Source: Candidatus Nitrotoga arctica
Lineage (GTDB): Bacteria > Pseudomonadota > Gammaproteobacteria > Burkholderiales > Gallionellaceae
DNA length: 64,000 bases
Reading direction: 5' to 3'
NCBI RefSeq assembly: GCF_918378365.1
Contig: NZ_OU912926.1
Location: 2,976,001 to 3,040,000 of the forward strand
The translations under genes were made by a program, and so were the position numbers. Below are positions 36,691 through 47,590 of this stretch, one piece after another. Below the pieces are notes generated by a model. That model did not search any database. It saw only the letters and a program-made list of their open reading frames with translations, and was not told the origin of the DNA. Numbering within the stretch: position 1 is the stretch's first letter; each line of letters starts with the position of its first letter.

Positions 36691-36909
36691 CTACTTGGCG
36701 CGAAAGGTAATGCGCCCTTTGGTCAAGTCATACGGTGTTAATTCAACCGTAACTTTATCACCAGGCAAAATACGAATATAGTGCATACGCATCTTACCGG
36801 AAATATGACCCAACACTATATGACCATTTTCTAGCTTTACACGAAAGGTTGCATTGGGGAGAGATTCGACAACCTCTCCCTGCATTTGCATCGCATCTTC
36901 CTTGGCCAT
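36691..36909 (-). CDS. infA: Translation initiation factor IF-1
   Basis: The product is 72 aa, a single OB fold binding the 30S A site during initiation. [20 protein letters not shown] and [20 protein letters not shown] are typical. Its ATG touches the last base of the secY stop. Placement of infA between secY and rpmJ is a beta/gammaproteobacterial arrangement seen mostly in betaproteobacteria. Confidence 0.97.
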   Translation of the reverse strand: MAKEDAMQMQGEVVESLPNATFRVKLENGHIVLGHISGKMRMHYIRILPGDKVTVELTPYDLTKGRITFRAK

Positions 36910-38240
36910 CAGCGAATCAACCCACCCTTAAAATTTGCCTTCTTTAACAAGCTTTCATACTGATGCGTCATCAGATAGGACTGAACTTGCGACATAAAAT
37001 CCATGGTCACCACCACCATAATTAATAACGATGTACCGCCAAAGTAGAATGGCACGTTCCATTTTACAACCAAGAACTCCGGCAGCAGGCACACCAATGT
37101 TACGTACACCGCACCAACCAACGTCAAGCGCAGCATGATATTTTCAATGTATCGGGCAGTGAGATCACCGGGACGAATCCCAGGTAAAAAAGCGCCACTT
37201 TTCTTCAGGTTCTCTGCCGTTTCTTTCGGGTTAAAGACTAGTGCTGTATAAAAAAAACAGAAGAAAATAATTGCCGCCGCATACAACATCACATATATAG
37301 GCTGACCTGGGGACAGTTTGTCACTGATATCTTTCAACCAATTCAATCCTTGACCGCTAGCAGACCAGCTAGCCAACGTTGCCGGGAATAAAATAATACT
37401 TGAGGCAAAAATTGGCGGTATAACGCCAGCCATATTTACTTTTAACGGCAAATGCGAACTTTGACCGCCATATACCTTATTTCCCACTTGACGCTTGGCA
37501 TAATTAACAAGAATCTTTCGCTGACCGCGCTCAACGAACACTACCAACGCTGTTATTCCAATCGAACCAAGCAACAGCAATAACACTAGCGGAATAGAGA
37601 ACGCACCAGTACGCGCTAACTCCAGGGTACTACCAATTGCATTAGGCAATCCCGCAGCAATCCCAGCAAAAATAATCAGAGAGATACCATTTCCTAGGCC
37701 ACGCTCAGTAATTTGCTCTCCCAACCACATTAAAAACATTGTGCCAGATAACAAGGTAATTACCGTAGTCATTTGAAACATCATTCCTGGATGCAACACC
37801 AATCCTGCTTGTGATTGTAGTGCCACGGACATACCAAATGCTTGAAAAAGTGCCAGCACCAAGGTGCCATAGCGGGTGTACTGAGTAATCTTACGACGGC
37901 CCGTCTCACCGTCTTTCTTCAACTGTTCTAGATGCGGTACCGCATGCGTGGCCAATTGCATGATAATGGAAGCAGATATATACGGCATGATACCCAGCGC
38001 TAGAATCGTAAAACGCGAGAGGGCACCACCGGAAAACATGTTAAACATGCCTAAAATACCGCTCTTTTGCGAATTGAACAAATCGGCCAACACCATAGGG
38101 TCAATGCCTGGCACCGGTATATGCGCACCAATACGGTAAACTACCAATGCACCCAACAAAAACCATAAACGGCGACCAAGATCACCATACTTTCCATTAT
38201 TCAAACGCTTTTTAGCTACTGCATCCACAGGAACCACCAT
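36909..38240 (-). CDS. secY: Preprotein translocase subunit SecY
   Basis: The product is 443 aa with ten membrane helices, the channel of the Sec translocon. [20 protein letters not shown] is the conserved helix 2 region, with [20 protein letters not shown] in the last cytoplasmic loop that contacts SecA. It overlaps rplO by one base and infA by one base, so the spc genes are translationally coupled. Its partner SecE is encoded at 63571-63915. Confidence 0.98.
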   Translation of the reverse strand: MVVPVDAVAKKRLNNGKYGDLGRRLWFLLGALVVYRIGAHIPVPGIDPMVLADLFNSQKSGILGMFNMFSGGALSRFTILALGIMPYISASIIMQLATHAVPHLEQLKKDGETGRRKITQYTRYGTLVLALFQAFGMSVALQSQAGLVLHPGMMFQMTTVITLLSGTMFLMWLGEQITERGLGNGISLIIFAGIAAGLPNAIGSTLELARTGAFSIPLVLLLLLGSIGITALVVFVERGQRKILVNYAKRQVGNKVYGGQSSHLPLKVNMAGVIPPIFASSIILFPATLASWSASGQGLNWLKDISDKLSPGQPIYVMLYAAAIIFFCFFYTALVFNPKETAENLKKSGAFLPGIRPGDLTARYIENIMLRLTLVGAVYVTLVCLLPEFLVVKWNVPFYFGGTSLLIMVVVTMDFMSQVQSYLMTHQYESLLKKANFKGGLIR

Positions 38241-38674
38241 TACTCTACAATGCTACCGCCAGCAGCTTGAATTGCAGCACGCGCACCTTTGGTAAGCAAC
38301 AAACCTTGTAATTTCACGGAGCGCTTGATCTCTCCAGACATCACAACCTTAACAATCCGCGCTGCAGCAGGTACAACCCCAGCTTGCTTCAATGACAACA
38401 AGTCGATCACATCAACTGCCATTTTTTCCAAGTCAGATAAGCGAACTTGAGCACTGTCATAACGAGTCAAAGAAATAAAACCGCGCTTAGGCAAACGACG
38501 TTGTAGCGGCATCTGACCCCCTTCAAAACCAACCTTATGAAAACCACCAGAACGCGATTTTTGACCTTTATGACCGCGGCCACAAGTTTTACCCAGACCG
38601 CAACCGATACCACGTCCAACGCGACGCTTAGCGTGAGTAGAACCTTCTGCAGGTTTAATTTTATTGAGTTGCAT
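38240..38674 (-). CDS. rplO: 50S ribosomal protein L15
   Basis: The product is 144 aa, a late assembly protein. [20 protein letters not shown] and the glycine-rich [13 protein letters not shown] are typical. The ATG at 38674 has GAGG upstream and is the family start; an upstream GTG or ATG would add five residues. Confidence 0.97.
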   Translation of the reverse strand: MQLNKIKPAEGSTHAKRRVGRGIGCGLGKTCGRGHKGQKSRSGGFHKVGFEGGQMPLQRRLPKRGFISLTRYDSAQVRLSDLEKMAVDVIDLLSLKQAGVVPAAARIVKVVMSGEIKRSVKLQGLLLTKGARAAIQAAGGSIVE

Positions 38675-38676
38675 AT

Positions 38677-38886
38677 TTATGCCTCGCACTTAACCAAGTA
38701 ATAGACTTTGTGAATCATGCCTCGTACAGCTGGCGTATCTTCCACTATGACGGTATGATTTAAACGACGCAAGCCTAACCCACGCACACACGCACGATGC
38801 GATTCTTTAGTACCGATCACGCTTTTAACCAGCGTTACCCGAAGCTTTCCCGTTATTGCTGTTACTTTTTGTTGAGCCTGTGCCAT
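38677..38886 (-). CDS. rpmD: 50S ribosomal protein L30
   Basis: The product is 69 aa. [20 protein letters not shown] followed by [20 protein letters not shown] is diagnostic. The N-terminal extension of about nine residues (MAQAQQKVT) makes it slightly longer than the usual 60 aa. It is two bases before rplO and four after rpsE. Confidence 0.96.
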   Translation of the reverse strand: MAQAQQKVTAITGKLRVTLVKSVIGTKESHRACVRGLGLRRLNHTVIVEDTPAVRGMIHKVYYLVKCEA

Positions 38887-38890
38887 TGAA

Positions 38891-39412
38891 TTACCCCTGA
38901 ATTTCTTCTATGCTCATACCACGCTTGGCAGCAATTTCAGATGGAGAATTGATAGCCTGCAGCCCATTCAGAGTTGCGCGCACTACATTGTATGGATTAC
39001 TCGAACCAATGCATTTGGCCAAGACATTATGTACACCCACTGCCTCAAACACAGCACGCATTGCGCCACCCGCAATAATCCCCGTACCTTCAGATGCTGG
39101 CTGCATGTACACCTTTGCAGCGCCATGACGCCCAATCACCGTATGATGCAGAGTGCCTTTATTCAAATTAACATTAACCATCTTTCGACGTGCTTCTTCC
39201 ATCGATTTTTGTACGGCAACCGGCACCTCCTTAGATTTCCCCTTGCCCATGCCTATGCGACCATCGCCATCTCCAACTACAGTCAGCGCGGCGAATCCCA
39301 TAATGCGACCCCCCTTCACTACCTTGGTTACACGATTGATCGAAATCATCTTCTCGATAAGACCATCACCACGATCTTCCGATTGTTGCATTCTTCCCTG
39401 CGCTTTAGCCAT
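38891..39412 (-). CDS. rpsE: 30S ribosomal protein S5
   Basis: The product is 173 aa, important for decoding accuracy and mRNA unwinding. [20 protein letters not shown] is the double-stranded RNA-binding start; [20 protein letters not shown] and [19 protein letters not shown] follow. Two ATGs are adjacent; the second (39412) has the better distance to GAGG. Confidence 0.97.
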   Translation of the reverse strand: MAKAQGRMQQSEDRGDGLIEKMISINRVTKVVKGGRIMGFAALTVVGDGDGRIGMGKGKSKEVPVAVQKSMEEARRKMVNVNLNKGTLHHTVIGRHGAAKVYMQPASEGTGIIAGGAMRAVFEAVGVHNVLAKCIGSSNPYNVVRATLNGLQAINSPSEIAAKRGMSIEEIQG

Positions 39413-39425
39413 CATTCACCTCAAG

Positions 39426-39782
39426 TTAGAACTTCAAGCCATGCTCACGTGCCGCAGCAGCAAGCGCTTTTACGCGACCGTGATATTTATAGCCAGAACG
39501 GTCAAAAGCAACTTCAGCAATACCAGCGTCTTTAGCTTTTTCAGCGATACGCTTCCCCACCATTATGGCAGCAGCAATATTTCCCCCATTAGCAAATTCT
39601 TTCCGTACCTCAGCCTCTAAAGTTGAAGCACTGACTAACACTTTACTGCCGCAAGCAGAAATTACCTGAGCATAAATGTGTAAATTGCTGCGGCGTATTG
39701 CCAAACGAATCGATTTTTGACCAGCAATTTTGGCACGCGTTTTACGAGCCCTGCGCTGACGCGCATCATTCTTGATAAACAT
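39426..39782 (-). CDS. rplR: 50S ribosomal protein L18
   Basis: The product is 118 aa. L18 binds 5S rRNA with L5. [29 protein letters not shown] and [18 protein letters not shown] are typical. The ATG at 39782 has GAGG six bases ahead; four upstream codons were rejected. Confidence 0.97.
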   Translation of the reverse strand: MFIKNDARQRRARKTRAKIAGQKSIRLAIRRSNLHIYAQVISACGSKVLVSASTLEAEVRKEFANGGNIAAAIMVGKRIAEKAKDAGIAEVAFDRSGYKYHGRVKALAAAAREHGLKF

Positions 39783-39794
39783 TATCCGCCTCAA

Positions 39795-40328
39795 TTATTT
39801 TTTCTTAGTTTCTTTCAGCTTCACCACCTCTTCGGCATAACGAACCCCCTTACCCTTGTAAGGCTCAGGTTCGCGAAACGCGCGAATTTCAGCGGCAACT
39901 TGACCAACCTGCTGCTTATTTGTGCTTTTTAATACAACTTCAGTTTGTGTCGGCGTCGAAACTGTGACACCGACAGGTACCTTATAAACCACAGGATGGG
40001 AAAAACCAAGAGTCAGATTAAGAGTGTCACCAACGGCTTGAGCACGATAACCAACGCCAACCAAGGTCAACTTACGCTCGAAACCTTTGGTCACACCTTG
40101 TACCATATTAGCAATCAGCGCACGAATAGTGCCCGACATAGCATCCGCTTTCGCAGATTCATTACTAGCTTTACACAGTAATTCCTCGCCTTCATGCTGC
40201 ACAACAACATCGTTACTCAGCATCTGTTTCATTGTTCCCAACGGGCCTTTAACGGATACCTCGTTGGCAACCAGCATCACTTCGACACCAGCCGGCAAAG
40301 CTATAGGATTTTTAGCGACTCTAGACAT
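39795..40328 (-). CDS. rplF: 50S ribosomal protein L6
   Basis: The product is 177 aa, two tandem alpha/beta domains near the factor-binding site. [20 protein letters not shown] opens the protein; [20 protein letters not shown] and [17 protein letters not shown] are diagnostic. Co-transcribed in the spc operon between rpsH and rplR. Confidence 0.98.
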   Translation of the reverse strand: MSRVAKNPIALPAGVEVMLVANEVSVKGPLGTMKQMLSNDVVVQHEGEELLCKASNESAKADAMSGTIRALIANMVQGVTKGFERKLTLVGVGYRAQAVGDTLNLTLGFSHPVVYKVPVGVTVSTPTQTEVVLKSTNKQQVGQVAAEIRAFREPEPYKGKGVRYAEEVVKLKETKKK

Positions 40329-40338
40329 AATTACCCCG

Positions 40339-40734
40339 TTACGCGACTATGCACAACACTTCGCCACCAATTCCATTGGCGCGTGCCTTGCGGTCAGTCA
40401 TCAACCCCTTTGAGGTAGACACAATAGCAATACCCAAGCCGTTCATCACATTAGGTATATCATCGCAACCCTTGTACATACGTAGACCAGGACGACTTAC
40501 GCGCTGAATCTTCTCAATCACCGGTCGCCCTGCATAATATTTCAGACCAATTTCCAATGTAGGCTTACCACCTACACTAGAAACATTATAACCCTCTACA
40601 TAACCCTCATCCTGCAACACTTGGGCAATCGCTACCTTTAGCTTAGAAGAAGGCATCCTTACATTTGTTTTTTCCGCCATCTGCGCATTTCTAATGCGCG
40701 TCAGCATGTCGGAGATCGGATCACTCATACTCAT
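40339..40734 (-). CDS. rpsH: 30S ribosomal protein S8
   Basis: The product is 131 aa. S8 binds the central domain of 16S rRNA and, in E. coli, represses the spc operon. [15 protein letters not shown] and [20 protein letters not shown] are typical. Two starts (40734 and 40728) differ by two codons; the first has GGGGTGA at suitable distance. Confidence 0.97.
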   Translation of the reverse strand: MSMSDPISDMLTRIRNAQMAEKTNVRMPSSKLKVAIAQVLQDEGYVEGYNVSSVGGKPTLEIGLKYYAGRPVIEKIQRVSRPGLRMYKGCDDIPNVMNGLGIAIVSTSKGLMTDRKARANGIGGEVLCIVA

Positions 40735-40744
40735 AGATTCACCC

Positions 40745-41050
40745 CTACCAGCTTGCCTTGATTACACCAGGTACCTCACCGCGCATTACAAACTCACGTA
40801 GCTTAATTCGACCCAGACCAAACTTGCTGAAAACACCACGCGGACGTCCAGTCAACGAGCAACGATTACGCAAACGTACCGGACTAGCGTTTCTCGGAAG
40901 TGCCTGCAGCTTTTGACGGGCAATATAACGATCTTCATCACTCAATTTAACGTTAATTATAGTTGCCAACAGTTCAGCACGCTTAATGGAGTATTTTTTT
41001 ACTATGTCGCGACGCTTTTGTTCGCGATTAATGACAGCTGCTTTAGCCAT
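40745..41050 (-). CDS. rpsN: 30S ribosomal protein S14
   Basis: The product is 101 aa, the long form without zinc Cys motif. [20 protein letters not shown] and [20 protein letters not shown] followed by [17 protein letters not shown] are diagnostic. It is seven bases after rplE. Confidence 0.97.
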   Translation of the reverse strand: MAKAAVINREQKRRDIVKKYSIKRAELLATIINVKLSDEDRYIARQKLQALPRNASPVRLRNRCSLTGRPRGVFSKFGLGRIKLREFVMRGEVPGVIKASW

Positions 41051-41057
41051 TTTGCCC

Positions 41058-41597
41058 TCAGTTCTTCAATGGAAATTTGAAAGCCAAGAGGAGCGCGCGC
41101 GCCTCTTCATCGGTCTTCGCACTAGTAGTAATAGTAATATTCATACCACGTAGCGCATCAATTTTGTCATATTCAATCTCCGGGAAGATGATCTGCTCTT
41201 TAATGCCCATATTGTAATTGCCACGACCATCGAACGCTTTGCCAGAAATACCACGAAAGTCGCGGATACGCGGGATAGCAACAGTTACCAAACGATCTAG
41301 AAATTCATACATGCGAGCTTTACGCAAGGTAACCTTGCACCCAACAGGATAATTTTCACGAATCTTAAAACCTGCGATAGACTTCTTGGATTTGGTCACC
41401 ACCGGCTTTTGTCCAGCGATTTTCTGCATATCGCTAACAGCATGCTCCATAACTTTCTTGTCTGCCACTGCTTCACCCACACCCATATTTAGAGTGATCT
41501 TTTCAATGCGCGGCACTTCCATAATGGACTTGTAGCCAAACTGCTTCATCAGCCCTGGAGCTACCGTACCTTTGTAAAAATCATATAGACGAGCCAT
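41058..41597 (-). CDS. rplE: 50S ribosomal protein L5
   Basis: The product is 179 aa. L5 binds 5S rRNA and contacts P-site t[43 protein letters not shown] and [15 protein letters not shown] are typical. Good ribosome-binding site (AAGGAGG) upstream. Confidence 0.98.
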   Translation of the reverse strand: MARLYDFYKGTVAPGLMKQFGYKSIMEVPRIEKITLNMGVGEAVADKKVMEHAVSDMQKIAGQKPVVTKSKKSIAGFKIRENYPVGCKVTLRKARMYEFLDRLVTVAIPRIRDFRGISGKAFDGRGNYNMGIKEQIIFPEIEYDKIDALRGMNITITTSAKTDEEARALLLAFKFPLKN

Positions 41598-41609
41598 GCC
41601 ATTCCTCCT

Positions 41610-41924
41610 TTACGCGTCAATCACTTCGCCACTCGACTTAAAGACCCGCATTTTGCGACCATCTTCTAACATTTTAACGCCAACACGATCAGCCTTTTTT
41701 GATGCCGCGTTATAAATAGCAACATTGGAGGCATGAATCGATATCTCCATAGCCACGATACCACCAGTCAACCCCTTGACTGGATTTGGCTTCTGATGCT
41801 TTTTAACCATGTTAACGCCACTTACCAGCAAACGATCACCAAGCACACGCAGCACATTGCCACGATTACCCCTATCTTTCCCAGCAATGACAATTACGTC
41901 ATCATTTTTTTTAATCTTGCGCAT
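41610..41924 (-). CDS. rplX: 50S ribosomal protein L24
   Basis: The product is 104 aa, an assembly initiator. A KOW motif ([20 protein letters not shown]) opens it; [13 protein letters not shown] and [12 protein letters not shown] are diagnostic. It lies between rplN and rplE. Confidence 0.98.
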   Translation of the reverse strand: MRKIKKNDDVIVIAGKDRGNRGNVLRVLGDRLLVSGVNMVKKHQKPNPVKGLTGGIVAMEISIHASNVAIYNAASKKADRVGVKMLEDGRKMRVFKSSGEVIDA

Positions 41925-41956
41925 AACTCTTCCTTAGGCTACGTTAATATCGTCGC

Positions 41957-42325
41957 TTACAAAACTTCAGGAGCGAGTGATACAATTTTCATAAATCTCT
42001 CAGTCCGCAACTCTCGCGTAACCGGGCCAAAGATTCGAGTACCAATCGGCTCAAGCTTCGCATTCAGCAGAACCGCAGCATTACCATCAAACTTTATCAA
42101 AGAGCCATCCGGACGACGCACACCCTTAGCAGTACGCACCACCACGGCACTGTATACCTCACCCTTTTTTACGCGGGCTCGCGGTGCAGCATCTCTTATG
42201 CTGACCTTAATTACATCCCCAATAGCCGCATACCGACGCTTGGATCCACCCAATACTTTGATGCACATGACAGAACGTGCGCCAGTATTATCGGCCACAC
42301 TTAAAACAGATTGCATTTGTATCAT
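41957..42325 (-). CDS. rplN: 50S ribosomal protein L14
   Basis: The product is 122 aa. [20 protein letters not shown] and [13 protein letters not shown] are diagnostic. It is the first gene of the spc part; the 177-base gap to rpsQ upstream is where the spc promoter lies in E. coli. Confidence 0.98.
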   Translation of the reverse strand: MIQMQSVLSVADNTGARSVMCIKVLGGSKRRYAAIGDVIKVSIRDAAPRARVKKGEVYSAVVVRTAKGVRRPDGSLIKFDGNAAVLLNAKLEPIGTRIFGPVTRELRTERFMKIVSLAPEVL

Positions 42326-42502
42326 TATTTATACTCCAACTTTATCCGCATGAAAGCGACTAGTCTTGGAACCCGTTTGGGTTAGGTTGCCGCAAACCAA
42401 AAGCAGCAATGAAGCGAAGCCTTGCAGTATATGCGAGATTCGCAAATAACACAAGCATTGAGCGAAATTAAATTTGGCCGGTCTGAATAATAAAATAGCA
42501 AG
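42326..42502 (-). promoter_or_regulatory. rpsQ-rplN spacer, probable start of the spc transcript
   Basis: This is the largest gap inside the S10-spc-alpha cluster. On the minus strand it has the hairpin AACCC-AAAC-GGGTT (42379-42392) without a T run, and AT-rich sequence (42440-42500). In E. coli the spc promoter occupies this same gap. No ORF is seen. Confidence 0.4.
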
Positions 42503-42766
42503 TTAAACCGCTTGAGATTTTTCAACCAACTTAGTCACACGCCAACTCTTGGTCTTAGCCAGCGGACGACACTCTTCTATTGAGACTAAATCACCCTGAT
42601 GAAACTCATTATTCTCATCATGAGCGTGGTATTTTTTCGATACGCGCAATACCTTGCCCAAAAGAGAGTGCTTAACCTTACGCTCAATCAGTACGGTAAC
42701 AGTTTTATCCATCTTATCGCTTACAACCATGCCAATCAGTGTTCGTTTTAAATTTGTTGCACTCAT
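42503..42766 (-). CDS. rpsQ: 30S ribosomal protein S17
   Basis: The product is 87 aa, an OB-fold primary 16S binder. [20 protein letters not shown] and [20 protein letters not shown] are diagnostic. Its ATG overlaps the rpmC stop by four bases. Last gene of the S10 operon. Confidence 0.98.
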   Translation of the reverse strand: MSATNLKRTLIGMVVSDKMDKTVTVLIERKVKHSLLGKVLRVSKKYHAHDENNEFHQGDLVSIEECRPLAKTKSWRVTKLVEKSQAV

Positions 42767-42957
42767 TGTTGAGTACCCTTTTCTGTCAATATGGTTTTCA
42801 CGCGAGCAATGTCACGACGCATCTTGAGAAGCTGGCTATTATTACTCAATTGCTGCGTCGCCACCTGCATACGCAAGCCAAATTGAGCTTTGGTCAGGGA
42901 CAGCAATTCTTGATCCAGATCTGCTATGGATTTCACTTTTAATTCATTTGCCTTCAT
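42763..42957 (-). CDS. rpmC: 50S ribosomal protein L29
   Basis: The product is 64 aa, a two-helix protein at the tunnel exit that forms part of the docking site of trigger factor and [23 protein letters not shown] and [16 protein letters not shown] are typical. Two bases separate it from rplP. Confidence 0.97.
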   Translation of the reverse strand: MKANELKVKSIADLDQELLSLTKAQFGLRMQVATQQLSNNSQLLKMRRDIARVKTILTEKGTQQ

Positions 42958-42959
42958 AA

Positions 42960-43376
42960 TTATGCCCCTACCTGTCTAATTACAAATGTCGTGGCAATAG
43001 GCAACTTAGCTGAAGCCAAGCGGAAAGCCTCGCGCGCTATCACCTCTTCCACGCCATCCATTTCATACAGCATCTTGCCAGGCTGAATTTCAGCAACATA
43101 ATACTCCGGATTACCCTTACCATTGCCCATACGTACTTCGGCTGGCTTTTGTGAAATCGGCTTGTCCGGAAAAATGCGAATCCAAATACGACCGCCACGC
43201 TTAATGTGACGCGTCATGGCGCGCCGCGCCGCCTCAATTTGACGTGCCGTTAGCCGACCACGGGCCACTGCCTTGAGACCAAACTCACCAAAGCTAACCT
43301 TATTGCCTCGTGTCGCGATGCCGGTATTACGCCCTTTTTGCTCCTTGCGATATTTTCTTCTAGCTGGCTGTAGCAT
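42960..43376 (-). CDS. rplP: 50S ribosomal protein L16
   Basis: The product is 138 aa. L16 shapes the A site. [20 protein letters not shown] and [20 protein letters not shown], with [19 protein letters not shown], are diagnostic. Its start overlaps the rpsC end by 17 bases. Confidence 0.98.
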   Translation of the reverse strand: MLQPARRKYRKEQKGRNTGIATRGNKVSFGEFGLKAVARGRLTARQIEAARRAMTRHIKRGGRIWIRIFPDKPISQKPAEVRMGNGKGNPEYYVAEIQPGKMLYEMDGVEEVIAREAFRLASAKLPIATTFVIRQVGA

Positions 43377-44073
43377 GTTTTGTCCCCGGCTTTCTTACTC
43401 TTTTTTCAGGTTCCGACGCTATCGGCGCGGACACTTCTTCCACTCCAGTATGATCACCCTTATAAACCCATACCTTGACACCAATAATGCCGTAAGTAGT
43501 CTTAGCCTCAGCGGTACCATAGTCGATGTTAGCACGTAGAGTATGCAATGGCACACGCCCCTCACGATACCATTCGGTACGTGCAATTTCGATCCCATTA
43601 AGACGGCCGGCACTCATAATCTTGATACCTTGCGCACCCAAACGCATAGCGTTCTGCATAGCCCGTTTCATAGCTCGACGGAACATGATGCGCTTTTCCA
43701 ACTGCGAGGTAATGCTTTCCGCAATCAGTTGAGCATCAATTTCAGGCTTACGCACTTCTTCAATGTTTAGTGCGACATCAGGCAACCCCATGCGCTTTCT
43801 CAGCTCAGCCCGCAGAGCTTCGATATCCTCACCCTTCTTGCCAATCACCACACCGGGACGAGCGGTATAAATCGTTATCTTAGCGTTTTTGGCTGGCCGT
43901 TCGATGACAATCTTGGATACACCTGCACCAAAAAGCTTTTTCTTCAGGTAATCACGAACTTCAATATCCTTAAGCAGCATTCCGGCAAAGTTCTTGCTAT
44001 TAGCATACCATTTTGAAGTCCAGTTCTTCTGCACGCTCAATCGGAAACCGATTGGATGAATTTTCTGTCCCAT
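43360..44073 (-). CDS. rpsC: 30S ribosomal protein S3
   Basis: The product is 237 aa. S3 has a KH domain ([20 protein letters not shown]) and helps mRNA entry and helicase activity. The family start [18 protein letters not shown] is at 44073; upstream codons belong to the rplV end in another frame. The tail beyond residue 210 is acidic/basic mixed as usual. Confidence 0.98.
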   Translation of the reverse strand: MGQKIHPIGFRLSVQKNWTSKWYANSKNFAGMLLKDIEVRDYLKKKLFGAGVSKIVIERPAKNAKITIYTARPGVVIGKKGEDIEALRAELRKRMGLPDVALNIEEVRKPEIDAQLIAESITSQLEKRIMFRRAMKRAMQNAMRLGAQGIKIMSAGRLNGIEIARTEWYREGRVPLHTLRANIDYGTAEAKTTYGIIGVKVWVYKGDHTGVEEVSAPIASEPEKRVRKPGTKHATAS

Positions 44074-44080
44074 ATCTGTT

Positions 44081-44410
44081 TTAGCTCCCGACGATAATCG
44101 TAATGTGACAGGTCTGCTTTTCGATGCTATTGCCACGTCCCTTAGCGCGAGCCGACGTCCTCTTCAGTGATGCTCCTTTATCCACATAGATAGTAGCAAC
44201 CTTCAGATCGTCAATATCAGCACCATCATTGTGCTCAGCATTGGCGATTGCGGACTCTAAACCTTTTTTAATAATTACAGCCGCTTTTTTTGGGCTAAAA
44301 GCTAGAGTATTCAATGCCTTACCAACTGGCAAACCTCGAATCTGATCAGCCACTAAACGGCCCTTCTGAGCCGACAGGCGAACACCTTTTACTACTGCGA
44401 TTGTGTTCAT
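44081..44410 (-). CDS. rplV: 50S ribosomal protein L22
   Basis: The product is 109 aa. Its beta hairpin lines the exit tunnel. [20 protein letters not shown] and the hairpin region [20 protein letters not shown] are typical. AGGAGG precedes a double ATG; the second (44410) has the better spacing. Confidence 0.97.
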   Translation of the reverse strand: MNTIAVVKGVRLSAQKGRLVADQIRGLPVGKALNTLAFSPKKAAVIIKKGLESAIANAEHNDGADIDDLKVATIYVDKGASLKRTSARAKGRGNSIEKQTCHITIIVGS

Positions 44411-44419
44411 CATACCTCC

Positions 44420-44704
44420 TTATTTTTTCTTGACCACTGCTTTTTTATCAGCAGCGTGCCCTTTGAAAGTACGAGTCAGCGAGAATTCACCAAGCTTATG
44501 ACCCACCATATTCTCAGAGACATACACGGGGATATGCTGCTTGCCATTATGCACAGCAATGGTCAAACCGACAAATTCAGGCAGCACCGTAGACCGTCGT
44601 GACCAAGTTTTCACTGGTCGCTTATCGTTACTGGCGCGCACAGTTTCAATTTTTTTTACTAAGCAAGCATCGACGAATGGACCTTTTTTAATGGAACGTG
44701 CCAT
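44420..44704 (-). CDS. rpsS: 30S ribosomal protein S19
   Basis: The product is 94 aa. [20 protein letters not shown] and [20 protein letters not shown] with [16 protein letters not shown] are diagnostic. S19 binds the 30S head with S13. Confidence 0.98.
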   Translation of the reverse strand: MARSIKKGPFVDACLVKKIETVRASNDKRPVKTWSRRSTVLPEFVGLTIAVHNGKQHIPVYVSENMVGHKLGEFSLTRTFKGHAADKKAVVKKK

Positions 44705-44716
44705 AATTTTTACCCC

Positions 44717-45544
44717 TTAAGTCTGAAAGCGACGGCGTACTATCATGCCGTTGGTGCGCTTGTTGCGACGTGTACGAAAGCCCTTGGCTGGCACACCCCA
44801 TGGGCTGACCGGGTTACGACCAGCCGCAGTCTTTCCTTCCCCACCTCCATGCGGATGATCGACCGGGTTCATCGCCACACCACGCACGGTCGGGCGCACT
44901 CCACGCCAACGCATCGCACCAGCCTTACCGATAGAACGCAAGCTGTGCTCTGCATTTCCAACCTCGCCTATAGTCGCCTTACAATCCACATGCACCTTAC
45001 GAATTTCGCCGGAGCGCAAACGTAATTGTGCGTATCCACCCTCACGTGCCAACAATTGCACTGAAGTACCAGCTGAACGTGCCAACTGCGCGCCTTTACC
45101 TGGCATCATTTCAATGCAATGTATAGTCGAACCTACCGGAATATTGCGCAATGGCAAGGCATTACCCGCCTTGATTGGCGCTTCTGAGCCGCTCACTAAT
45201 TGAGTGCCCACCGCTACGCCCTTAGGCGCAATAATGTAACGGCGTTCGCCATCAGCGTAGCATAAGAGCGCCACATGCGCGCTGCGGTTCGGGTCATATT
45301 CTAAATGCTCAACAATAGCCGAAACACTATCTTTATCACGCTTGAAATCAACTATGCGATAATTTTTTTTATGCCCGCCACCCATATGTCGGATGGTGAT
45401 ATGTCCATTATGGTTACGACCAGCCGTTCTGTTCTTTTTTTCCAGCAACGGCGCATGGGGCTTCCCCTTATGCAAGTCACTATTGACTACACGCACAACA
45501 GCACGTCGTCCCGGAGAGCTTGGTTTAAGTTTGATCAGTGCCAT
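44717..45544 (-). CDS. rplB: 50S ribosomal protein L2
   Basis: The product is 275 aa, a core protein of the peptidyl transferase centre and subunit association. The conserved loop [20 protein letters not shown] carries the essential His. N-terminal [13 protein letters not shown] is usual. Two bases from rplW. Confidence 0.98.
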   Translation of the reverse strand: MALIKLKPSSPGRRAVVRVVNSDLHKGKPHAPLLEKKNRTAGRNHNGHITIRHMGGGHKKNYRIVDFKRDKDSVSAIVEHLEYDPNRSAHVALLCYADGERRYIIAPKGVAVGTQLVSGSEAPIKAGNALPLRNIPVGSTIHCIEMMPGKGAQLARSAGTSVQLLAREGGYAQLRLRSGEIRKVHVDCKATIGEVGNAEHSLRSIGKAGAMRWRGVRPTVRGVAMNPVDHPHGGGEGKTAAGRNPVSPWGVPAKGFRTRRNKRTNGMIVRRRFQT

Positions 45545-45546
45545 AA

Positions 45547-45864
45547 TTATCCTTGCTCACTCTCAGAAAAATTGATTTTCTGACCAGGCGCCAGGCATAC
45601 ATATGCCTTCTTCCAATCTTTACGCCGGCCTATGAACTTGCCGAAACGCATTTGCTTACCCTTAACGAGGGCAACCTGAACGCTCTCGACATCCACCTTG
45701 AACATCAACTCGACAGCAGCTTTAATCTCTGGCTTCGTAGCACTAGAGTCCACGCGAAAAATTACTTGCGCGTATTTGTCAGCGACATATGTTGCCTTTT
45801 CAGATATCTGCGGAGCTTGCAATACGTTCATCAAGCGCTCTTGGCTGAATTTTTGGTTACTCAT
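45547..45864 (-). CDS. rplW: 50S ribosomal protein L23
   Basis: The product is 105 aa. It is the main docking site for trigger factor and SRP at the tunnel exit. [20 protein letters not shown] and [20 protein letters not shown] are typical. Its ATG overlaps the rplD stop. Confidence 0.97.
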   Translation of the reverse strand: MSNQKFSQERLMNVLQAPQISEKATYVADKYAQVIFRVDSSATKPEIKAAVELMFKVDVESVQVALVKGKQMRFGKFIGRRKDWKKAYVCLAPGQKINFSESEQG

Positions 45865-46487
45865 GCCAGCATCTCCTCAATTTTCCTCATAGCATCAAGG
45901 GTCACAAGTACTTTTGGGAAACGCACCAAACTTACTGGATCCGCCAGATGCGCCTCTAACACAAGCACATTTGGCAAATTACGTGAAGATAAATATAAGT
46001 TATCATCAATATCGTTGACAATAATCAGTACTCGGCTTGAATCAAAACCCATATCCACCATCTTCTGCGCCAGCAGCTTTGTCTTTGGCGCCTCAAGACT
46101 CAGATTATCAACCACCGTCAAACGATCCTCACGCACTAACTGCGAAAAAATAGAAGCCAAGCCAGCGCGATACATCTTGCGGTTGACCTTCTGAGTAAAA
46201 TTTTCGTCTGGACTGTTCGGAAAAATTTTACCGCCACCGCGCCACAATGGGCTAGATGCCATACCAGCACGAGCACGGCCGGTACCTTTTTGCGCCCAAG
46301 GCTTACGCGTGCTCTTCGCAATTTCACTTCGGCCTTTTTGCTTACTATTGCCAAAACGTGCATTAGCCTGATATGCGATCACAACTTGATGGATCAGCGC
46401 CTCGTTGTATTCGCGACCAAACAACTCATCGGAGGCTGACATACTAGCGCTCACCAGACCTTTACCGTCAATAACTTTAAGTTCCAT
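45861..46487 (-). CDS. rplD: 50S ribosomal protein L4
   Basis: The product is 208 aa. L4 lines the exit tunnel and in E. coli regulates the S10 operon. The tunnel loop [18 protein letters not shown] and [16 protein letters not shown] are diagnostic. One base overlap with rplC. Confidence 0.98.
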   Translation of the reverse strand: MELKVIDGKGLVSASMSASDELFGREYNEALIHQVVIAYQANARFGNSKQKGRSEIAKSTRKPWAQKGTGRARAGMASSPLWRGGGKIFPNSPDENFTQKVNRKMYRAGLASIFSQLVREDRLTVVDNLSLEAPKTKLLAQKMVDMGFDSSRVLIIVNDIDDNLYLSSRNLPNVLVLEAHLADPVSLVRFPKVLVTLDAMRKIEEMLA

Positions 46488-47131
46488 TATGCACCTGCCT
46501 TTATTGCTGGACGTACGACAACGTCTCCACCTTTTGAGCCAGGAATAGCACCCATTATCAGCAACAGTTGACGCTCGATGTCAATGCGGACTATTTTGAG
46601 GTTTTGTACAGTACGCTGCACATCACCAAGATGCCCGGCCATGCGCTTACCCGGAAACACGCGACCCGGATCTTGCGCCATACCAATAGAACCAGGTACA
46701 TTGTGGGATTTTGAATTACCGTGCGTGGCACGACCAGAGCTAAAATGGTACCGCTTGATTACACCACTAAAACCCTTACCGAGAGTGACACCAGTCACAT
46801 CGACTTTCTGACCAACTTTAAACAAATCTACGCTCAGCGTACCACCCGCCTGCAGACCGCTCAATTCATCAGGGCTAGCAGTAAATTCTTTTTGCACACT
46901 ACCCGCCACCACGCCCGCTTTAGCATAATGGCCTGCTGCCGCCTTTGTGACGCGACTTGCGCGTCGTACACCAAAAGCAATTTGCACGGCGCTATAGCCA
47001 TCAGTATTCAAGGTTTTAATCTGGGTAATGCGATTATTGGACACGTCCAACACTGTCACCGGCAAAGACACTCCATCGTCGGTAAAAATGCGGGTCATGC
47101 CAATCTTTCGACCGACAAGTCCTAAACTCAT
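46487..47131 (-). CDS. rplC: 50S ribosomal protein L3
   Basis: The product is 214 aa. L3 contacts the peptidyl transferase centre. [20 protein letters not shown] opens it; [20 protein letters not shown] holds the Gln that PrmB methylates in E. coli. ATG 47131 is the family start with AAGGA upstream; a longer reading is not supported. Confidence 0.98.
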   Translation of the reverse strand: MSLGLVGRKIGMTRIFTDDGVSLPVTVLDVSNNRITQIKTLNTDGYSAVQIAFGVRRASRVTKAAAGHYAKAGVVAGSVQKEFTASPDELSGLQAGGTLSVDLFKVGQKVDVTGVTLGKGFSGVIKRYHFSSGRATHGNSKSHNVPGSIGMAQDPGRVFPGKRMAGHLGDVQRTVQNLKIVRIDIERQLLLIMGAIPGSKGGDVVVRPAIKAGA

Positions 47132-47188
47132 TTTTATATCCTTCTTAAGGGGCTGACTACAATTGGCCAGCCGATCCAATGATTACAA

Positions 47189-47500
47189 CTACTGCAATTT
47201 AATTACGACATCCACGCCCGCAGGCAAATCCAACTTCATTAATGCGTCTACGGTTTTCTCGGTCGGATCAACAATATCTAACATGCGTAGATGTGTGCGA
47301 ATCTCAAATTGATCGCGCGAGGTCTTATTGACGTGCGGAGAACGCAAAACATCAAAACGCTCAATTTTAGTAGGTAGTGGAATTGGGCCTTTTACCACCG
47401 CTCCGGTGCGCTTCGCAGTCTCTACGATACGAGACGCAGACTGATCGATCAGACGATAATCAAATGCTTTTAAGCGTATACGAATGTTCTGACTTTTCAT
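47189..47500 (-). CDS. rpsJ: 30S ribosomal protein S10
   Basis: The product is 103 aa. S10 is also NusE, linking transcription and translation through Nus[18 protein letters not shown] and [20 protein letters not shown] are diagnostic. First gene of the S10 operon; a good -10 box lies 55 bases upstream. Confidence 0.98.
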   Translation of the reverse strand: MKSQNIRIRLKAFDYRLIDQSASRIVETAKRTGAVVKGPIPLPTKIERFDVLRSPHVNKTSRDQFEIRTHLRMLDIVDPTEKTVDALMKLDLPAGVDVVIKLQ

Positions 47501-47554
47501 AATTTTTTATTCTATTTTTCGATAGCTATTGTCGCAACAGCGGATTAACTTACC

Positions 47555-47590
47555 ATTATACAATAAAATTGTATCTTATTGCACGTACTA
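47555..47590 (-). promoter_or_regulatory. Probable promoter of the S10 operon
   Basis: On the minus strand a perfect TATAAT (47555-47560) lies 17 bases downstream of TGCAAT, a weak -35 box. It stands in the tuf-rpsJ gap, 55 bases before the rpsJ start. The small palindrome ACAAT-AAA-ATTGT overlaps the spacer. Confidence 0.5.

Noticed and set aside
35465-36781. 438-codon open frame on the plus strand opposite rpsD-rpsK-rpsM-rpmJ
   Set aside because: It is antisense to four certain ribosomal protein genes, has no ribosome-binding site or family match, and is only long because the antisense frame is poor in stops.
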